Source: Lentzea tibetensis
GTDB taxonomy: Bacteria > Actinomycetota > Actinomycetes > Mycobacteriales > Pseudonocardiaceae
DNA length: 64,000 nucleotides
Direction of reading: 5' to 3'
NCBI RefSeq assembly: GCF_007845675.1
Contig: NZ_VOBR01000003.1
Span: 62,001-126,000, forward strand
In this document: one piece after another, positions 6,445 to 16,900 of the stretch
Numbering within the stretch: the stretch's first letter is position 1
Layout of the letters: every line of letters starts with the position of its first letter
Position numbers and translations under genes: made by a program
Notes under the pieces: generated by a model
Told to the model about the DNA's origin: nothing
The model's input: only the letters and a program-made list of their open reading frames with translations
The model's database searches: none

Positions 6445-9111
6445 TCAGTCGGTCGCCAGGACGATCGTCTCCGGCGCGGGTGCCTTGCCCTCGGCTCGGA
6501 GCTGGAGCAGCGTGACGCCGGCGGCGATGTGGCGGAAGACCTCGCCGGTGTCAGGCACCACGGAATCGGCTTCCACTGCAAGGCGCATCGCCATGAGACG
6601 AAGATGTGCTGCTAGTTCTTGCGTGAGCGGGATCTGTCGCTCGAACACCAGAGTTCCTGCGGCGACCAGCCCATCCAGCTGCCTGTCACCCCACCTGGTG
6701 AGTTCTGTGTTGCTCGCTTCTCTCAGGAGGGCGACCAAGCGGCCAGGCGGCGCGATGTAGGTGTTGCGGTGGCTGATGACTTCGTTCACCAGCAGCCGCT
6801 CGAATCCGAGAAAGTTCCCCTTCGGTGCCGCTGTGATCTTGGTTGTTCGGATCATGGCACGTGCCGCTGCCCGGCCGACTATGCCTTCCAGGTCGTCTAG
6901 TTGAAACGGAGAACCAGGAGCGACTGTCAATTGCTCAGGCTGTGCTGCATCGGCCCCTGGTAGCCCTTTCGCGCTGAAGAGCAGGTCCGGGTCGTGGAGG
7001 AGGTCGTGGTAGAGGCGGTTGGACAGCGTTGCGGTGTTGACGGCATGCGGATGCGGCCCCGGCGGGATCCACAGGTCGCCGTCCTTCAGCCAGATGCTGT
7101 GGTCGGTGATCGTGCGGCGCAGCGGCGACGACTCCACCTCGGCACGGCTCGGCAGCCGGAAACCTGGTTGGTTGTCGGTGAGTTCGTTGACCCACTTCAC
7201 GAATCGGCGTGCGTCGTCCGCACGCACACCTCCAACTGGTTCATGGTGCGGCGCCGACCCCAGCGCAGGGGCATCCGGCACCGGACCGCCGGTCTGGAGC
7301 GTGAAATGGCCATAGGGGTTCGTCTTGATCGGGTGCGCGCAGATCCGGGTGCCTTCACCGGTGCGCACCAACTTGCTGAGATGTCTGCTCAGCATCACGC
7401 CGATCACGAGTGCGGGGTCGACGCGTGGCCCCACCGCGAGCCGCGCATCCAGCTCGCGCCACAGTTCCGGATCGACCTCGCTGCTCAGTTCGGCGCATTC
7501 GAAGGCAAGCGACAGCGAGTTGACGGCGTTCGTTTCAAGGCACGCCTGCACGATCGCGTCGGCGTCGCCGCGCGCCACGTACAACAGCGTGACTTCGCGC
7601 CACCACACGTCGTCGACCGCGCCGATGAGCACGTCGGCCAGCCGCTTCTCCCTGATGTGCGCGGCAGCCAGGTACTCCTGGAACGTCAGGTGGGCGAACG
7701 AGTAGAGCCCGCTCTCGCGCTCGATCAGCAGCCCGTTGGAACCCATGTCGGCCAGGAAGTCCTGCTCGTCCACGGCCTTCGCCATCCGCCGCAGCATCGG
7801 GCGGATCTCGGTGATCACCTCGTCGCGCGGGAGATCCCGGAGGTGGCGGCGCATCATCGTGAACGCCAGGCCGCTCAACAAGGCCGTCTTCTGGTCGCTG
7901 GTCAGCGGCGACTCGAGGTTCTTGGCCTCCTGGCGCCGCCACAGCAGCACCTCGCAGATCTCCCGGTACAGGTCGACCCGTCCACCGGGGAGCGCGCCGC
8001 GGAACTTGTGGACGGTCGCGATCATGGTGAGCAGCAACGGGTTCACGGTCAGCTCGTACAGGGCCGGGCTGTGGTTGAGGCGTTCCAGGAGGTCGTCGGC
8101 CTCGTTCGCGGCGCGGATCTTCACGTCGGCGTCGGAGACGCCGGTGCTGCGCTGCTCGATCGCGAGGTACCAGCCGTGCACGAACCTGGTCACCTGCTCG
8201 TCGGTGAAGCTGCGCACCTGCACCACGGTCGCGCCGTCGACGCGTGCCGTGCGGTAGCCGTGCGGGCGGGACGTGATGACGTAGTCGTTGGCGGGGTAGC
8301 GCTTGAGCTGGCGTTCGACCCAGTCGGCGACGCCGCGGCGACTGGACTGGTCGGCCACCTCGTCCAGGCCGTCGAGGAGGACTGCGCACCTGCCGTCGCG
8401 GAGCTTCCGCTCGAACCAGCCTGCCGGAGCGACCGGGCCGTGCTTGCCCAGTGAGCTGGCGACCAGTTCGGCCAGCGAGACTTCGGGGTTGGCGGCGATG
8501 GCCGCCACGTGGTCGCGCAGGTACAGCAGGACGGGGACGGTGCGGCGGCCGCGGCGGGACCGGCAGATCGCGCGTGCGGTGTGCCGCAGGAGCGTCGTCT
8601 TGCCGCTGCCCGGCGCGCCGACGACCGCGAGCACCGCGGGGTGCGGCTGGCCCAGCAGGTCGCCGATGAAGTGCCTGTTCTGCCTGTCCGGCGACTTCTG
8701 GCCGAGCACACCCTCCGGGACCTGCGTCGGTGCGCTGTACACGAGACTGACGTCGACGAAGACCTCGTCGAGCTGGGGCGTGTAGAAGCCGACGGTCGCG
8801 AGGCCCTTGAGGTCGATGAACCTCAGGCTGCCCAGCACCGCGTCCCGGTACTGCTTGTCGAACCGGGAGAAGCGGCGGCGCAGCGCCTTGTCGGTGGAGT
8901 CCGCGAGGCTGACCTTCCAGCGCTGGCCCAGCTCGTCGGCGGCGCCTCCGGCGATCTTCCAGAAGAACGCGACGAACCCCACCACGGCCTCGTACGCGAT
9001 CAGCGCGGCGACCGCTTGCATCGGGTGGGTCTTCGCCCAGTTCTGCAGGAACGTGAAGGCGAGTCCTGGCGGCAGCAGCGCCGCCCCGACGAGGCCGAGA
9101 GTCTTGCCCAT
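6445..9111 (-). CDS. Membrane-anchored NACHT-family NTPase with FGE-like segment
   Basis: The protein has 888 residues. Two hydrophobic helices at the N-terminus (about 3-22 and 30-50) tether it to the membrane. The NACHT module follows, with Walker A GAPGSGKT (about 164-172), Walker B LLDGLDE (about 245-252, acidic pair typical of NACHT), a sensor segment YVITSRPHGYR, and the FAHLTFQEYLAA motif found after bacterial NACHT domains. Around residues 632-665 the stretch FVKWVNELT / FRLPSRAEVE resembles the core of formylglycine-generating enzyme (SUMF1) domains, but the catalytic cysteines are absent. STAND NTPases of this layout act as sensors, several of them in anti-phage defence; that role here is inference. 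The start is uncertain because an in-frame GTG at 9129 would add six residues. It is a single gene with no obvious effector partner. Confidence 0.85.
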   Translation of the reverse strand: MGKTLGLVGAALLPPGLAFTFLQNWAKTHPMQAVAALIAYEAVVGFVAFFWKIAGGAADELGQRWKVSLADSTDKALRRRFSRFDKQYRDAVLGSLRFIDLKGLATVGFYTPQLDEVFVDVSLVYSAPTQVPEGVLGQKSPDRQNRHFIGDLLGQPHPAVLAVVGAPGSGKTTLLRHTARAICRSRRGRRTVPVLLYLRDHVAAIAANPEVSLAELVASSLGKHGPVAPAGWFERKLRDGRCAVLLDGLDEVADQSSRRGVADWVERQLKRYPANDYVITSRPHGYRTARVDGATVVQVRSFTDEQVTRFVHGWYLAIEQRSTGVSDADVKIRAANEADDLLERLNHSPALYELTVNPLLLTMIATVHKFRGALPGGRVDLYREICEVLLWRRQEAKNLESPLTSDQKTALLSGLAFTMMRRHLRDLPRDEVITEIRPMLRRMAKAVDEQDFLADMGSNGLLIERESGLYSFAHLTFQEYLAAAHIREKRLADVLIGAVDDVWWREVTLLYVARGDADAIVQACLETNAVNSLSLAFECAELSSEVDPELWRELDARLAVGPRVDPALVIGVMLSRHLSKLVRTGEGTRICAHPIKTNPYGHFTLQTGGPVPDAPALGSAPHHEPVGGVRADDARRFVKWVNELTDNQPGFRLPSRAEVESSPLRRTITDHSIWLKDGDLWIPPGPHPHAVNTATLSNRLYHDLLHDPDLLFSAKGLPGADAAQPEQLTVAPGSPFQLDDLEGIVGRAAARAMIRTTKITAAPKGNFLGFERLLVNEVISHRNTYIAPPGRLVALLREASNTELTRWGDRQLDGLVAAGTLVFERQIPLTQELAAHLRLMAMRLAVEADSVVPDTGEVFRHIAAGVTLLQLRAEGKAPAPETIVLATD

Positions 9112-9149
9112 GTGCGGCACATCGCGCACCGCACACGGTCAGTTACGCG

Positions 9150-9332
9150 TCAGTCTTCGGGATCGTCCTCGTCGTCGCGCGCGAGGTAGGTCGCGAAGCG
9201 CTCGATGGCGGTCTCGAACTCGGGGTTGGCGTCGACGAAGCCGCGGAGCTTGCCCGCCAGCCACGCGAGGGTGACCTCCTCGTCGCCGCGCCGATCCTCC
9301 AGCTCTTCGATGCCGCGGTCGGTGAAGTACAT
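9150..9332 (-). CDS. Small DUF6104-like protein next to kgd
   Basis: This is a 60-residue acidic protein beginning MYFTDRGIEELEDRRG and ending in an Asp/Glu-rich tail. I recognise it as the short DUF6104 family that sits downstream of the 2-oxoglutarate dehydrogenase gene in many actinomycetes. A strong RBS (GGAGG, 6 bases before ATG 9332) fixes the start. It follows kgd on the same strand, with a long hairpin in the gap, so expression is either terminated and re-initiated or attenuated. Its function is unknown. Conserved linkage suggests a role with Kgd. Confidence 0.82.
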   Translation of the reverse strand: MYFTDRGIEELEDRRGDEEVTLAWLAGKLRGFVDANPEFETAIERFATYLARDDEDDPED

Positions 9333-9352
9333 CGGAATCCTCCGTGAGACGA

Positions 9353-9387
9353 CCGAACCGCCGGACCACGTGGGTCCGGCGGTTCGG
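9353..9387 (-). terminator. Terminator or attenuator between kgd and DUF6104 gene
   Basis: Perfect 15-bp arms CCGAACCGCCGGACC and GGTCCGGCGGTTCGG surround a 5-base loop, starting 17 bases after the kgd stop. The RBS of the small downstream gene lies within 14 bases of the hairpin foot, so readthrough would be needed unless that gene has its own start site. Confidence 0.72.
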
Positions 9388-9403
9388 CGCGAACAACCCT
9401 GTC

Positions 9404-12400
9404 TCAGTCGAAGGCGCGGGTGATGATCTCGCGCTGCTCGACCTCGTGGACCTTGCTGGAACCGGCGGACGGGGCGGCCATCGGGCGGCGCGACACGCGG
9501 CGCACGTTGCCCAGGCGCTCCGGCAGCAGCTCCGGCAGCGCAAGACCGTAGAACGGCCACGCACCCTGGTTCGCCGGCTCCTCCTGGACCCAGCGGACGT
9601 CCTTGGCGTTCGGGTAGCGGTCGAGCAGTTCGGTCAGCTTCTTCGCCGGGACCGGGTACAGCTGCTCGACGCGGACGATCGCCGTGTCCTTGTTGGCCCG
9701 CTTCTCCCGCTCCGCGTGGAGCTCGTAGGAGATCTTGCCGCTGCACAGCAGGACCTTGGTGACGCCGTTCGGGTCCGCGATCGTCGGGTCGTCGATGACC
9801 GACTGGAAGCGGTCCTCGGTGAATTCCTCCACCGGGCTGACCGCGGCCTTGAGCCGCAGCATCGACTTCGGCGTGAAGACGATCAGCGGCCGGTCGACGC
9901 CGTCGAGGGCGTGGCGGCGCAGCAGGTGGAAGTAGTTCGCCGGGGTCGACGGCACCGCGACGGTCATGGAGCCCTCGGCGCACAGCTGCAGCCAGCGCTC
10001 GATGCGGCCGGACGTGTGGTCCGGGCCCTGGCCCTCGTGGCCGTGCGGCAGCAGGATCACGACGTCGGAACGCTGACCCCACTTGGCCTCACCGGACGAG
10101 ATGAACTCGTCGATGATCGGCTGCGCGCCGTTGACGAAGTCACCGAACTGCGCTTCCCACAGCACCAGCGACTGCGGGTTCGCGACCGAGTAGCCGTACT
10201 CGAAGCCGAGCGCGGCGAACTCCGACAGCACCGAGTCGTAGACCATGAACTTGCCCTGGTCCTCGGACAGGTGCTGCAGCGGCGTGTACTCCTCGCCGGT
10301 CTTGCGGTCGACCAGGGTCGCGTGGCGCTGCACGAACGTGCCGCGGCGCGAGTCCTGACCGGCCAGGCGGATCCGGCGGCCCTCCATGGCCAGCGAGCCG
10401 AACGCGAGCAGCTCGGCGAACGCCCAGTCGATGCCGCCTTCGCGGGCCATCTTGGCGCGGCGCTCGAGCACCGGCTTGACGCGGGCGTGCGGCGAGAAGC
10501 CCTCGGGCAGGTTCACGTGCGCGTCCGCGATGTGCTCCAGCACCTCGCGAGTGACGCCGGTCGGCAGCTTCGCGGGGATCTGCTGCTCGGCCTCGACCGA
10601 CGGGCTCACCGTGATCGGGTGCTTCTCCAGCTCCCTGACCTCGTTGAACACGTGCTCCAGCTGGCTGGAGAAGTCCTGCAGCGCCTTCTCGGCCTCTTCG
10701 ACGGTGATGTCGCCGCGGCCGATCAGGGACTCGGTGTAGGTCTTGCGCACCGAGCGCTTCGCGTCGATCACGTCGTACATCGCCGGCTGGGTCATCGAGG
10801 GGTCGTCGCCCTCGTTGTGACCGCGGCGGCGGTAGCAGACCATGTCGATCACGACGTCCTTGTGGAACTGCTGGCGGTAGTCGACAGCCAGCTTCGCGAC
10901 CCAGTAGCACGCCTCGGGGTCGTCGCCGTTCACGTGGAAGACCGGCGAACCGATCATCTTCGCGACGTCGGTCGAGTACTTCGAGGAGCGCGAGTGCTCC
11001 GGCGCGGTGGTGAAGCCGACCTGGTTGTTCACCACGATGTGCACCGTGCCTCCGGTGCGGTAACCGCGCACCAGCGCCAGGTTCAGCGTCTCCGCGACGA
11101 CACCCTGTCCGGCGAACGCGGCGTCACCGTGCAGCGCGACCGGCAGCACCGGGAACGCTTCGCCGCCGAGGTCCAGCTCGTCCTGCTTGGCGCGCACGAT
11201 GCCCTCGAGCACCGGGTCGACCGCCTCGAGGTGCGACGGGTTCGCGGTCAGCGCGACCTTGGTCTCGCCGTCGCCGAACATCCGGAAGTACTTGCCCTCG
11301 GCGCCGAGGTGGTACTTCACGTCGCCGGAGCCGTGCGCCTGGCCGGGGTCGAGGTTGCCCTCGAACTCGCGGAAGATCTGCGAGATCGGCTTGCCGACGA
11401 TGTTCGCCAGCACGTTCAGGCGGCCGCGGTGCGGCATGCCGATGACGACCTCGTCCAGCTCGTGCTCGGCCGCCTTGTCCAGCACGGCGTCGAGCAGCGG
11501 GATCACGGTCTCGCCGCCCTCGAGCGAGAAGCGCTTCTGGCCGACGTACTTCGTCTGCAGGAAGGTCTCGAAGGCCTCAGCCGCGTTGAGCTTGCTGAGG
11601 ATGTACTTCTGCACGGTGGCCGGCGGCTTCTCGTGCGGGACCTCGACGCGCTCCTGGATCCAGAGGCGCTCCTCCGGCTCGAGGATGTGCATGTACTCCA
11701 CGCCGATCGTGCGGCAGTAGGAGTTGCGCAGCACGCCCAGGATGTCGCGGAGCTTCATCCGCTCCTTGCCAGCGAAGCCGCCGACGGGGAACTCGCGGTC
11801 CAAATCCCACAGCGTCAGGCCGTGGCTCAGCACGTCCAGGTCCGCGTGGCTGCGCTGGCGGTAGTTCAGCGGGTCCGTGTCCGCCATGAGATGACCGCGC
11901 GTGCGGAACGCGTCGATCAGCTCGATGACGCGGGCCGTCTTGTCGACCGCGCCCTCGGGGATGTCCGCGACCCAGCGGATCGGCTCGTAGGGCAGCCGCA
12001 GCGACGCGAAGATGTCGTCGTAGAAGCCGTCCTCACCGAGCAGCAGCTGGTGGATGCGCTTGAGGAACTCGCCCGACTCCGCACCCTGGATGATGCGGTG
12101 GTCGTAGGTGCTCGTCAGCGTGATGATCTTGCTGACGCCCATCTCGACGAGCGCCTGCTCGCTGGTGCCCTGGAAGTGCGCGGGGTACTCCATCGCGCCG
12201 ACGCCGACGATCGCGCCCTGGCCCGCCTGCAGACGCGGCACCGAGTGGTTCGTGCCGATCGTGCCGGGGTTGGTCAGCGAGATCGTGGTGCCGGAGAAGT
12301 CGTCTGCGGTCAGCGAGCCGCCGCGGGCCTTGCGGATCAGGTCCTCGTAGGCCTGCCAGAACTGCGTGAACGTCATGTTCTCGCAGGCCTTGACCGACGC

Positions 12401-13084
12401 GACGACCAGCGTGCGGCTGCCGTCCTTGCCGGGCAGGTCGATCGCGAGACCGAAGTTCACGTGCTCCGGCGTCACCACGAACGGCTTGCCGTCGACCTCG
12501 GCGTAGTGCCGGTTCATGTTCGGGTACGCCTGGAGCGCCCGGACCACCGCGTAGCCGATCACGTGCGTGAAGGAGACCTTCCCGCCACGCGTCCGCTTCA
12601 GGTGGTTGTTGATCACGATGCGGTTGTCGGCCAGCAGCTTGGCGGGCACGGCGCGCACGCTCGTCGCGGTGGGAACGGTGAGCGACAGCTCCATGTTCTT
12701 CGCGATGGCGGCGCCAGCGCCGCGGAGCTGCTTCTGCTCGGGACCCGCACCCTGCTTGACGGGGGCGGCCTTCGCGGCCTGCTGCGGCGCGGGCTTGCCG
12801 GTCTGCGGCAGCGTCGCGGGCTTCGCGGCAGGGGGTGCGGGAGCCTTCTTCGGAGCCGTGGTCGTGGCGGTTGCCGCCTGACCGTTCTCCGGGGTGCTCG
12901 GCGCGGCGACGGAGGCCGCGGCGGTGTTGCCGTTGCCGGCCGCGCGCTGCGTCGGCTTGTAGTCGGCAAAGAAGTCATGCCATGCCGGGTCTACGGATGA
13001 CGGGTCGGCGAGGAACTGCTCGTACATCTCCTCGACAAGCCACTCGTTCGGCCCGAACTGTGACGCAGGACTGCTGCTGGACAC
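9404..13084 (-). CDS. kgd: Multifunctional 2-oxoglutarate metabolism enzyme (2-oxoglutarate dehydrogenase E1 / decarboxylase with E2-like domain)
   Basis: The protein has 1226 residues, the size of actinobacterial Kgd/SucA. The order is an N-terminal segment with [16 protein letters not shown] (residues 12-27), a Pro/Ala/Thr linker to about 115, a succinyltransferase-type (E2) domain to about 350 with the [10 protein letters not shown] catalytic motif, and the thiamine-diphosphate E1 module to the C-terminus ([43 protein letters not shown]). It decarboxylates 2-oxoglutarate and passes succinyl groups in the TCA cycle. In mycobacteria the homologue is inhibited by GarA and activated by acetyl-CoA. 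The GTG start is at 13084. A 1218-residue reading frame on the opposite strand is a GC-skew shadow. Confidence 0.96.
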   Translation of the reverse strand: MSSSSPASQFGPNEWLVEEMYEQFLADPSSVDPAWHDFFADYKPTQRAAGNGNTAAASVAAPSTPENGQAATATTTAPKKAPAPPAAKPATLPQTGKPAPQQAAKAAPVKQGAGPEQKQLRGAGAAIAKNMELSLTVPTATSVRAVPAKLLADNRIVINNHLKRTRGGKVSFTHVIGYAVVRALQAYPNMNRHYAEVDGKPFVVTPEHVNFGLAIDLPGKDGSRTLVVASVKACENMTFTQFWQAYEDLIRKARGGSLTADDFSGTTISLTNPGTIGTNHSVPRLQAGQGAIVGVGAMEYPAHFQGTSEQALVEMGVSKIITLTSTYDHRIIQGAESGEFLKRIHQLLLGEDGFYDDIFASLRLPYEPIRWVADIPEGAVDKTARVIELIDAFRTRGHLMADTDPLNYRQRSHADLDVLSHGLTLWDLDREFPVGGFAGKERMKLRDILGVLRNSYCRTIGVEYMHILEPEERLWIQERVEVPHEKPPATVQKYILSKLNAAEAFETFLQTKYVGQKRFSLEGGETVIPLLDAVLDKAAEHELDEVVIGMPHRGRLNVLANIVGKPISQIFREFEGNLDPGQAHGSGDVKYHLGAEGKYFRMFGDGETKVALTANPSHLEAVDPVLEGIVRAKQDELDLGGEAFPVLPVALHGDAAFAGQGVVAETLNLALVRGYRTGGTVHIVVNNQVGFTTAPEHSRSSKYSTDVAKMIGSPVFHVNGDDPEACYWVAKLAVDYRQQFHKDVVIDMVCYRRRGHNEGDDPSMTQPAMYDVIDAKRSVRKTYTESLIGRGDITVEEAEKALQDFSSQLEHVFNEVRELEKHPITVSPSVEAEQQIPAKLPTGVTREVLEHIADAHVNLPEGFSPHARVKPVLERRAKMAREGGIDWAFAELLAFGSLAMEGRRIRLAGQDSRRGTFVQRHATLVDRKTGEEYTPLQHLSEDQGKFMVYDSVLSEFAALGFEYGYSVANPQSLVLWEAQFGDFVNGAQPIIDEFISSGEAKWGQRSDVVILLPHGHEGQGPDHTSGRIERWLQLCAEGSMTVAVPSTPANYFHLLRRHALDGVDRPLIVFTPKSMLRLKAAVSPVEEFTEDRFQSVIDDPTIADPNGVTKVLLCSGKISYELHAEREKRANKDTAIVRVEQLYPVPAKKLTELLDRYPNAKDVRWVQEEPANQGAWPFYGLALPELLPERLGNVRRVSRRPMAAPSAGSSKVHEVEQREIITRAFD

Positions 13085-13917
13085 GGCTGGCGCTCGCCTC
13101 TATCCATCTCGCTCTTGGTGTTGACTCATGCGTTAGTCAGGCTAGTCCCCCGCTGGCTGACCTTCATACACGGGAGCAGCCTGGCAAGGAGTGCTCAGTC
13201 ACAGGATCGATCAGGACGGCCTCCTAGTTAACCGGTATTGAGCATCTCTTGATGTTCCTGTCTCAACTGGTCTCTGGATCATGGTGCTGGTACGGAGAGG
13301 CATACGCACGTTGGGCACTCTCCCGTTCACTCCGGGTGTCCGGGTGGGGCGTTGTCGTGGCGGGCCGGTTGCTCAGTGGTGGCATTGATCACGCCTGGCT
13401 CACTTGGTCGCGGTTGGGCCGCGGGTGCGGCCACGGCAGGGCAGGACAGGGGCTCGGCTGGGGCTGGGCCAAGGCGGAGCCCGGCTGGGCCGGGCTCGGT
13501 GCTGAGGGCTGGGTTCGCCGCTGAAAGCCGGGTTGGTTCGGGGCTGGGGCTGGGCCGGGCGAGGCCAGGGCCAGAGTTGAGTGAGGGCTGAGGACCTGGG
13601 CCTGAAGGACTTGGGCTGAAAGGGCTGGCTCGCTGGGGAACAGGGTTGGGCCTGCGTGGGTGAAGGTGCGGGTGCGTGCGCCCAGAGTGCTTCGCACGCG
13701 TGAGGTGCCGGTAGCCGCCAGCTGGCGCAGGGCTGCGCACCTCTGGCCGCTTCGATCGGCCAGCGGCCACGGGTCGCGGGGCAGAGACCGCGGGGCAGAG
13801 ATCAGCAGGCAGAGACCACGCGCTGAGCGCGGCGTGCGTCAGTGCTCGGGCAGTTCGCCCGTGGTCGCGGCGGAGTCCTGCGCAGCTCGCTTGATGGCAG
13901 GGGCCGGGCGACCGCGG
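13085..13917. other. Gene-free, G-rich stretch between kgd and the ABC exporter
   Basis: There is no convincing gene in these 833 bases. The first about 150 bases should hold the kgd promoter. From about 13400 to 13680 the plus strand is dominated by irregular repeats of GGGCTGGG and related words, giving strong G/C strand asymmetry. Reading frames there give only Pro/Ser/Ala-rich or Gly/Trp-rich low-complexity peptides without an RBS. The rest, up to the exporter stop, shows nothing I can name. Confidence 0.6.
13540..13559 (+). other. Canonical G-quadruplex motif
   Basis: Four G-tracts (GGGG, GGGG, GGG, GGG) are separated by two-base loops (CT, CT, CC), which fits the G3+ N1-7 rule perfectly. 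Looser G-tract clusters lie around 13450-13500. On the minus strand, which runs from the kgd 5' region toward the exporter 3' end, the same stretch is C-rich. Confidence 0.65.
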
Positions 13918-16900
13918 TTAGGCGGCTTCGCCCTCGGTGGTGCCGTGGTGCCAGAGGCGGGCGTAGGCGCCGCCCGCTTCGAGCAGGTCGGTGTGGCTGC
14001 CCTGCTCGATGACGCGGCCGTTGGCCAGCACCACGATGCGGTCGGCGCGGGCCGCGGTGGCGAGGCGGTGGGCGACCACGAAGGTGGTGCGGGAGCCGGC
14101 CAAGTGGTCGCTGGCGGCGAGGACTGCGGACTCGGTGGCCGGGTCCAGGGCCGCGGTGGCCTCGTCGAGCAGGAGCAGGTCCGGGTCGACCAGTTCGGCG
14201 CGGGCGAGGGCGATCAGTTGGCGTTGGCCCGCGGAGAGGCCGTTGCCGCGTTCGCCTACCTGTTGGTGGAAGCCGGACGGCAGGGACGCGACCATCGGCA
14301 GGGCGCCTACGGCGGCCACGGCCTGTTCGATCTCGGGCTGCGAGGCGGTGGGGCGGCCGTAGCTGACGTTCTCCGCCACGTCGCCGCCGAACAGGTGGGC
14401 CTCCTGCGGCACGACGCCCAGGCGTTGGCGGTACGCGGGCAGGTCGTAGGTGCGGATGTCCACGCCGTCGACCAGGACCTGGCCCGACGTGGCGTCGTAG
14501 AAGCGGGCCACGAGTTTGACCAGGGTCGACTTGCCCGCGCCGGTCTCGCCGACCAGGGCGACGGTTTCGCCTGGGGTGACCGTCAGGGACACGCGGTCCA
14601 AGGCCGGGGTGTCGGTGCCGGGGTAGCGGAAGGTCACGTCGCGCAGTTCGACCGCGCCGCGCAGGCGGGGTGGGACCGGGACGGGCGCATCGGGTGGGGC
14701 GACGGTGCTCGGGGTGCGCAGGAGGTCGCCGATGCGGCGCAGGCCGACGCGGGCCTGCTGGTAGCCGTCGAACACGCCGGACAGCTGTTGCACCGGCGAG
14801 AAGAACAGGCCCAGGTAGAGGAGGAACGCCAGCAGCACGCCGGGGGTGAGCGTGCCCGCCGCGACCCGGTGGGCGCCGACCGCGAGCACCACGGCCTGGG
14901 CCACGCCGGACAGCATCGAGACGAACGGGAAGTAGGTCGCGATGTAGCGCTGGGCGCGCAGGCGGGAGCGGCGGTAGGCGTCGCTGCGCTCGGCGAACGC
15001 CTCGGCCGAGTGCTCCTCGCGGGTGTAGGCCTGGGAGACGCGCAGGCCCGACACGTTCTCCTGGAGGTCGGCGTTGACCGCGCTGACGCGTTCGCGCGCT
15101 TCGGCGTAGGCGACGGACGACACGCGCTGGAAGACCACGGTGGCGATCAGCAGCACCGGCAACGCGGCCAGTGCGATCGCGGCCAGGGACGGGTCGGTCA
15201 CCACCAGGGCGACCGTGATGCCCACGACGGTCAGCAGGCTGACCACGGCGGTGATGAGGCCGGTCTGGAGGAACGACGACAGGGCGTCCACGTCCGTCGT
15301 CATCCTGGTCATGATCCGGCCCGCCATCTCGCGCTCGTAGTAGTCGAGGCCGAGGCGTTGCAGGTGCGCGTAGCTGCGCACGCGCAGCACGTAGAGCTGT
15401 CGCTCGCCGAGACGCGCGGTGAACACGGTGCTCGCGGACGTCGTGACCCAGCCGATCGCGACCAGCGCCAGGCCGAGCGCGGCCGCCAGCCACAGCGCGG
15501 ACGTGCGGCCACCGACGACACCGCCGTCGACACCGAGCCGCACGAGTGCGGGCAGGCCCATGCCGACCAGCGCGTCGAGCACGACCAGCGCGCCCACCAC
15601 GAGCAACGCCCGGCGGACCGGGCGCAGCAGGGTGCGCAGGCGGAACTCCGGATCGGGTGCGCGCGGATCCTCGACGGTCAGCGGTACCTGCTCGGTCGCG
15701 GGTGGGAGAGCGCGGACCTTCTCCAGCAGCTCGGGGGTCGGCGGCCCGCCGATCAGCGCAGCGTTCGTGCCGCCACCGCCCTTGGCGCCGCCGCCACCCG
15801 TCGGTGCGCCTGGGCGCGACGACGAGAGCAGCTGGCGGTCAGCGTCCTCCTGGGTCAGCTCCGGCCACAGGTTCGTGGACGACACCGGCGCCACCGGGGA
15901 CTCGATCGCCTCGCCGGGGCCGGCCAGCAGGTCGCGGTACAACGCGCACCGCGAGCGGAGCTCGGCATCCGTGCCGACGTCGACGAGACGCCCCTGGTCC
16001 AGCACCGCGATCCGGTCCGCCAGCGCCAGTGACGACCGGCGGTGCGCGATCAGCAGGGTCGTGCGCTCCGCGGTGACGGACGCCAGCGTCGCGTGGATGG
16101 CGGCCTCGGTCGCGTTGTCCACGGCCGAAGTCGCGTCGTCCAGCACGAGCACGCGCGGGTCGGACAGCAGAGCTCGGGCGAGTGCGACGCGTTGGCGCTG
16201 GCCGCCGGACAGCGTCAAGCCGCGTTCGCCGACCACGGTGTCGTAGCCGTCCGGCAGCGCGGTGATGAAGTCGTGCGCCTCAGCGGACTTCGCGGCGCGC
16301 ACGACGTCGTCGAGCGACGCGTCCGGGCGGCCGTAGGCGATGTTCGAGAACACCGTGTCCGAGAAGAGGAACGCCTCCTCGAACACCACGCCCACGGTGC
16401 GGCGCAACGAACTCAGCTGCAACGTCCGCACGTCGGCACCGCCGACGCGGACCGAACCGGAGTGCACGTCGTAGAACCTGGGCAGCAGCAAGGACACCGT
16501 CGACTTGCCCGAGCCGGCCGTGCCGACCAGCGCCAGCGTCTCGCCGGGCGCGACGGACACGGACAGGTCGCACAGCACCGGATCCGACCGCGTGTAGCCG
16601 AACGTGACGCCGTCGAGCGACACGCCGACCGGGCCGTCCGGCACCTCGTCCGGACCGGAACTGACCTCGGGCTGCGAGTCGATCAGCTCGTACACCCGCT
16701 CGATGCCCGCCCGCGCCAGCTGCGCGTTCACGACCATGCTCGACAGCAGCCTGGTCGGGCCGACGAGGTTCGCGACGTACGTGGCGAACGCCAGGAACGT
16801 GCCGAGGCTGACCTGCTGGTGCAGCGCCAGCCAGCCGCCCAGCGCGAGCACCGCGACCTGGCCGATCGCGGGCAGAGCCGTCACCGTCGCGAGCGGCTTC

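Noticed and set aside
9344-13000. 1218-codon open frame opposite kgd
   Set aside because: The frame follows the GC-rich third positions of kgd. The product is Arg/Val/Leu-rich without domains and kgd itself is unmistakable.
13327-13770. 147-codon Pro/Ser-rich frame in the G-rich gap
   Set aside because: No RBS, and the composition simply reflects the GGGCTGGG repeats.
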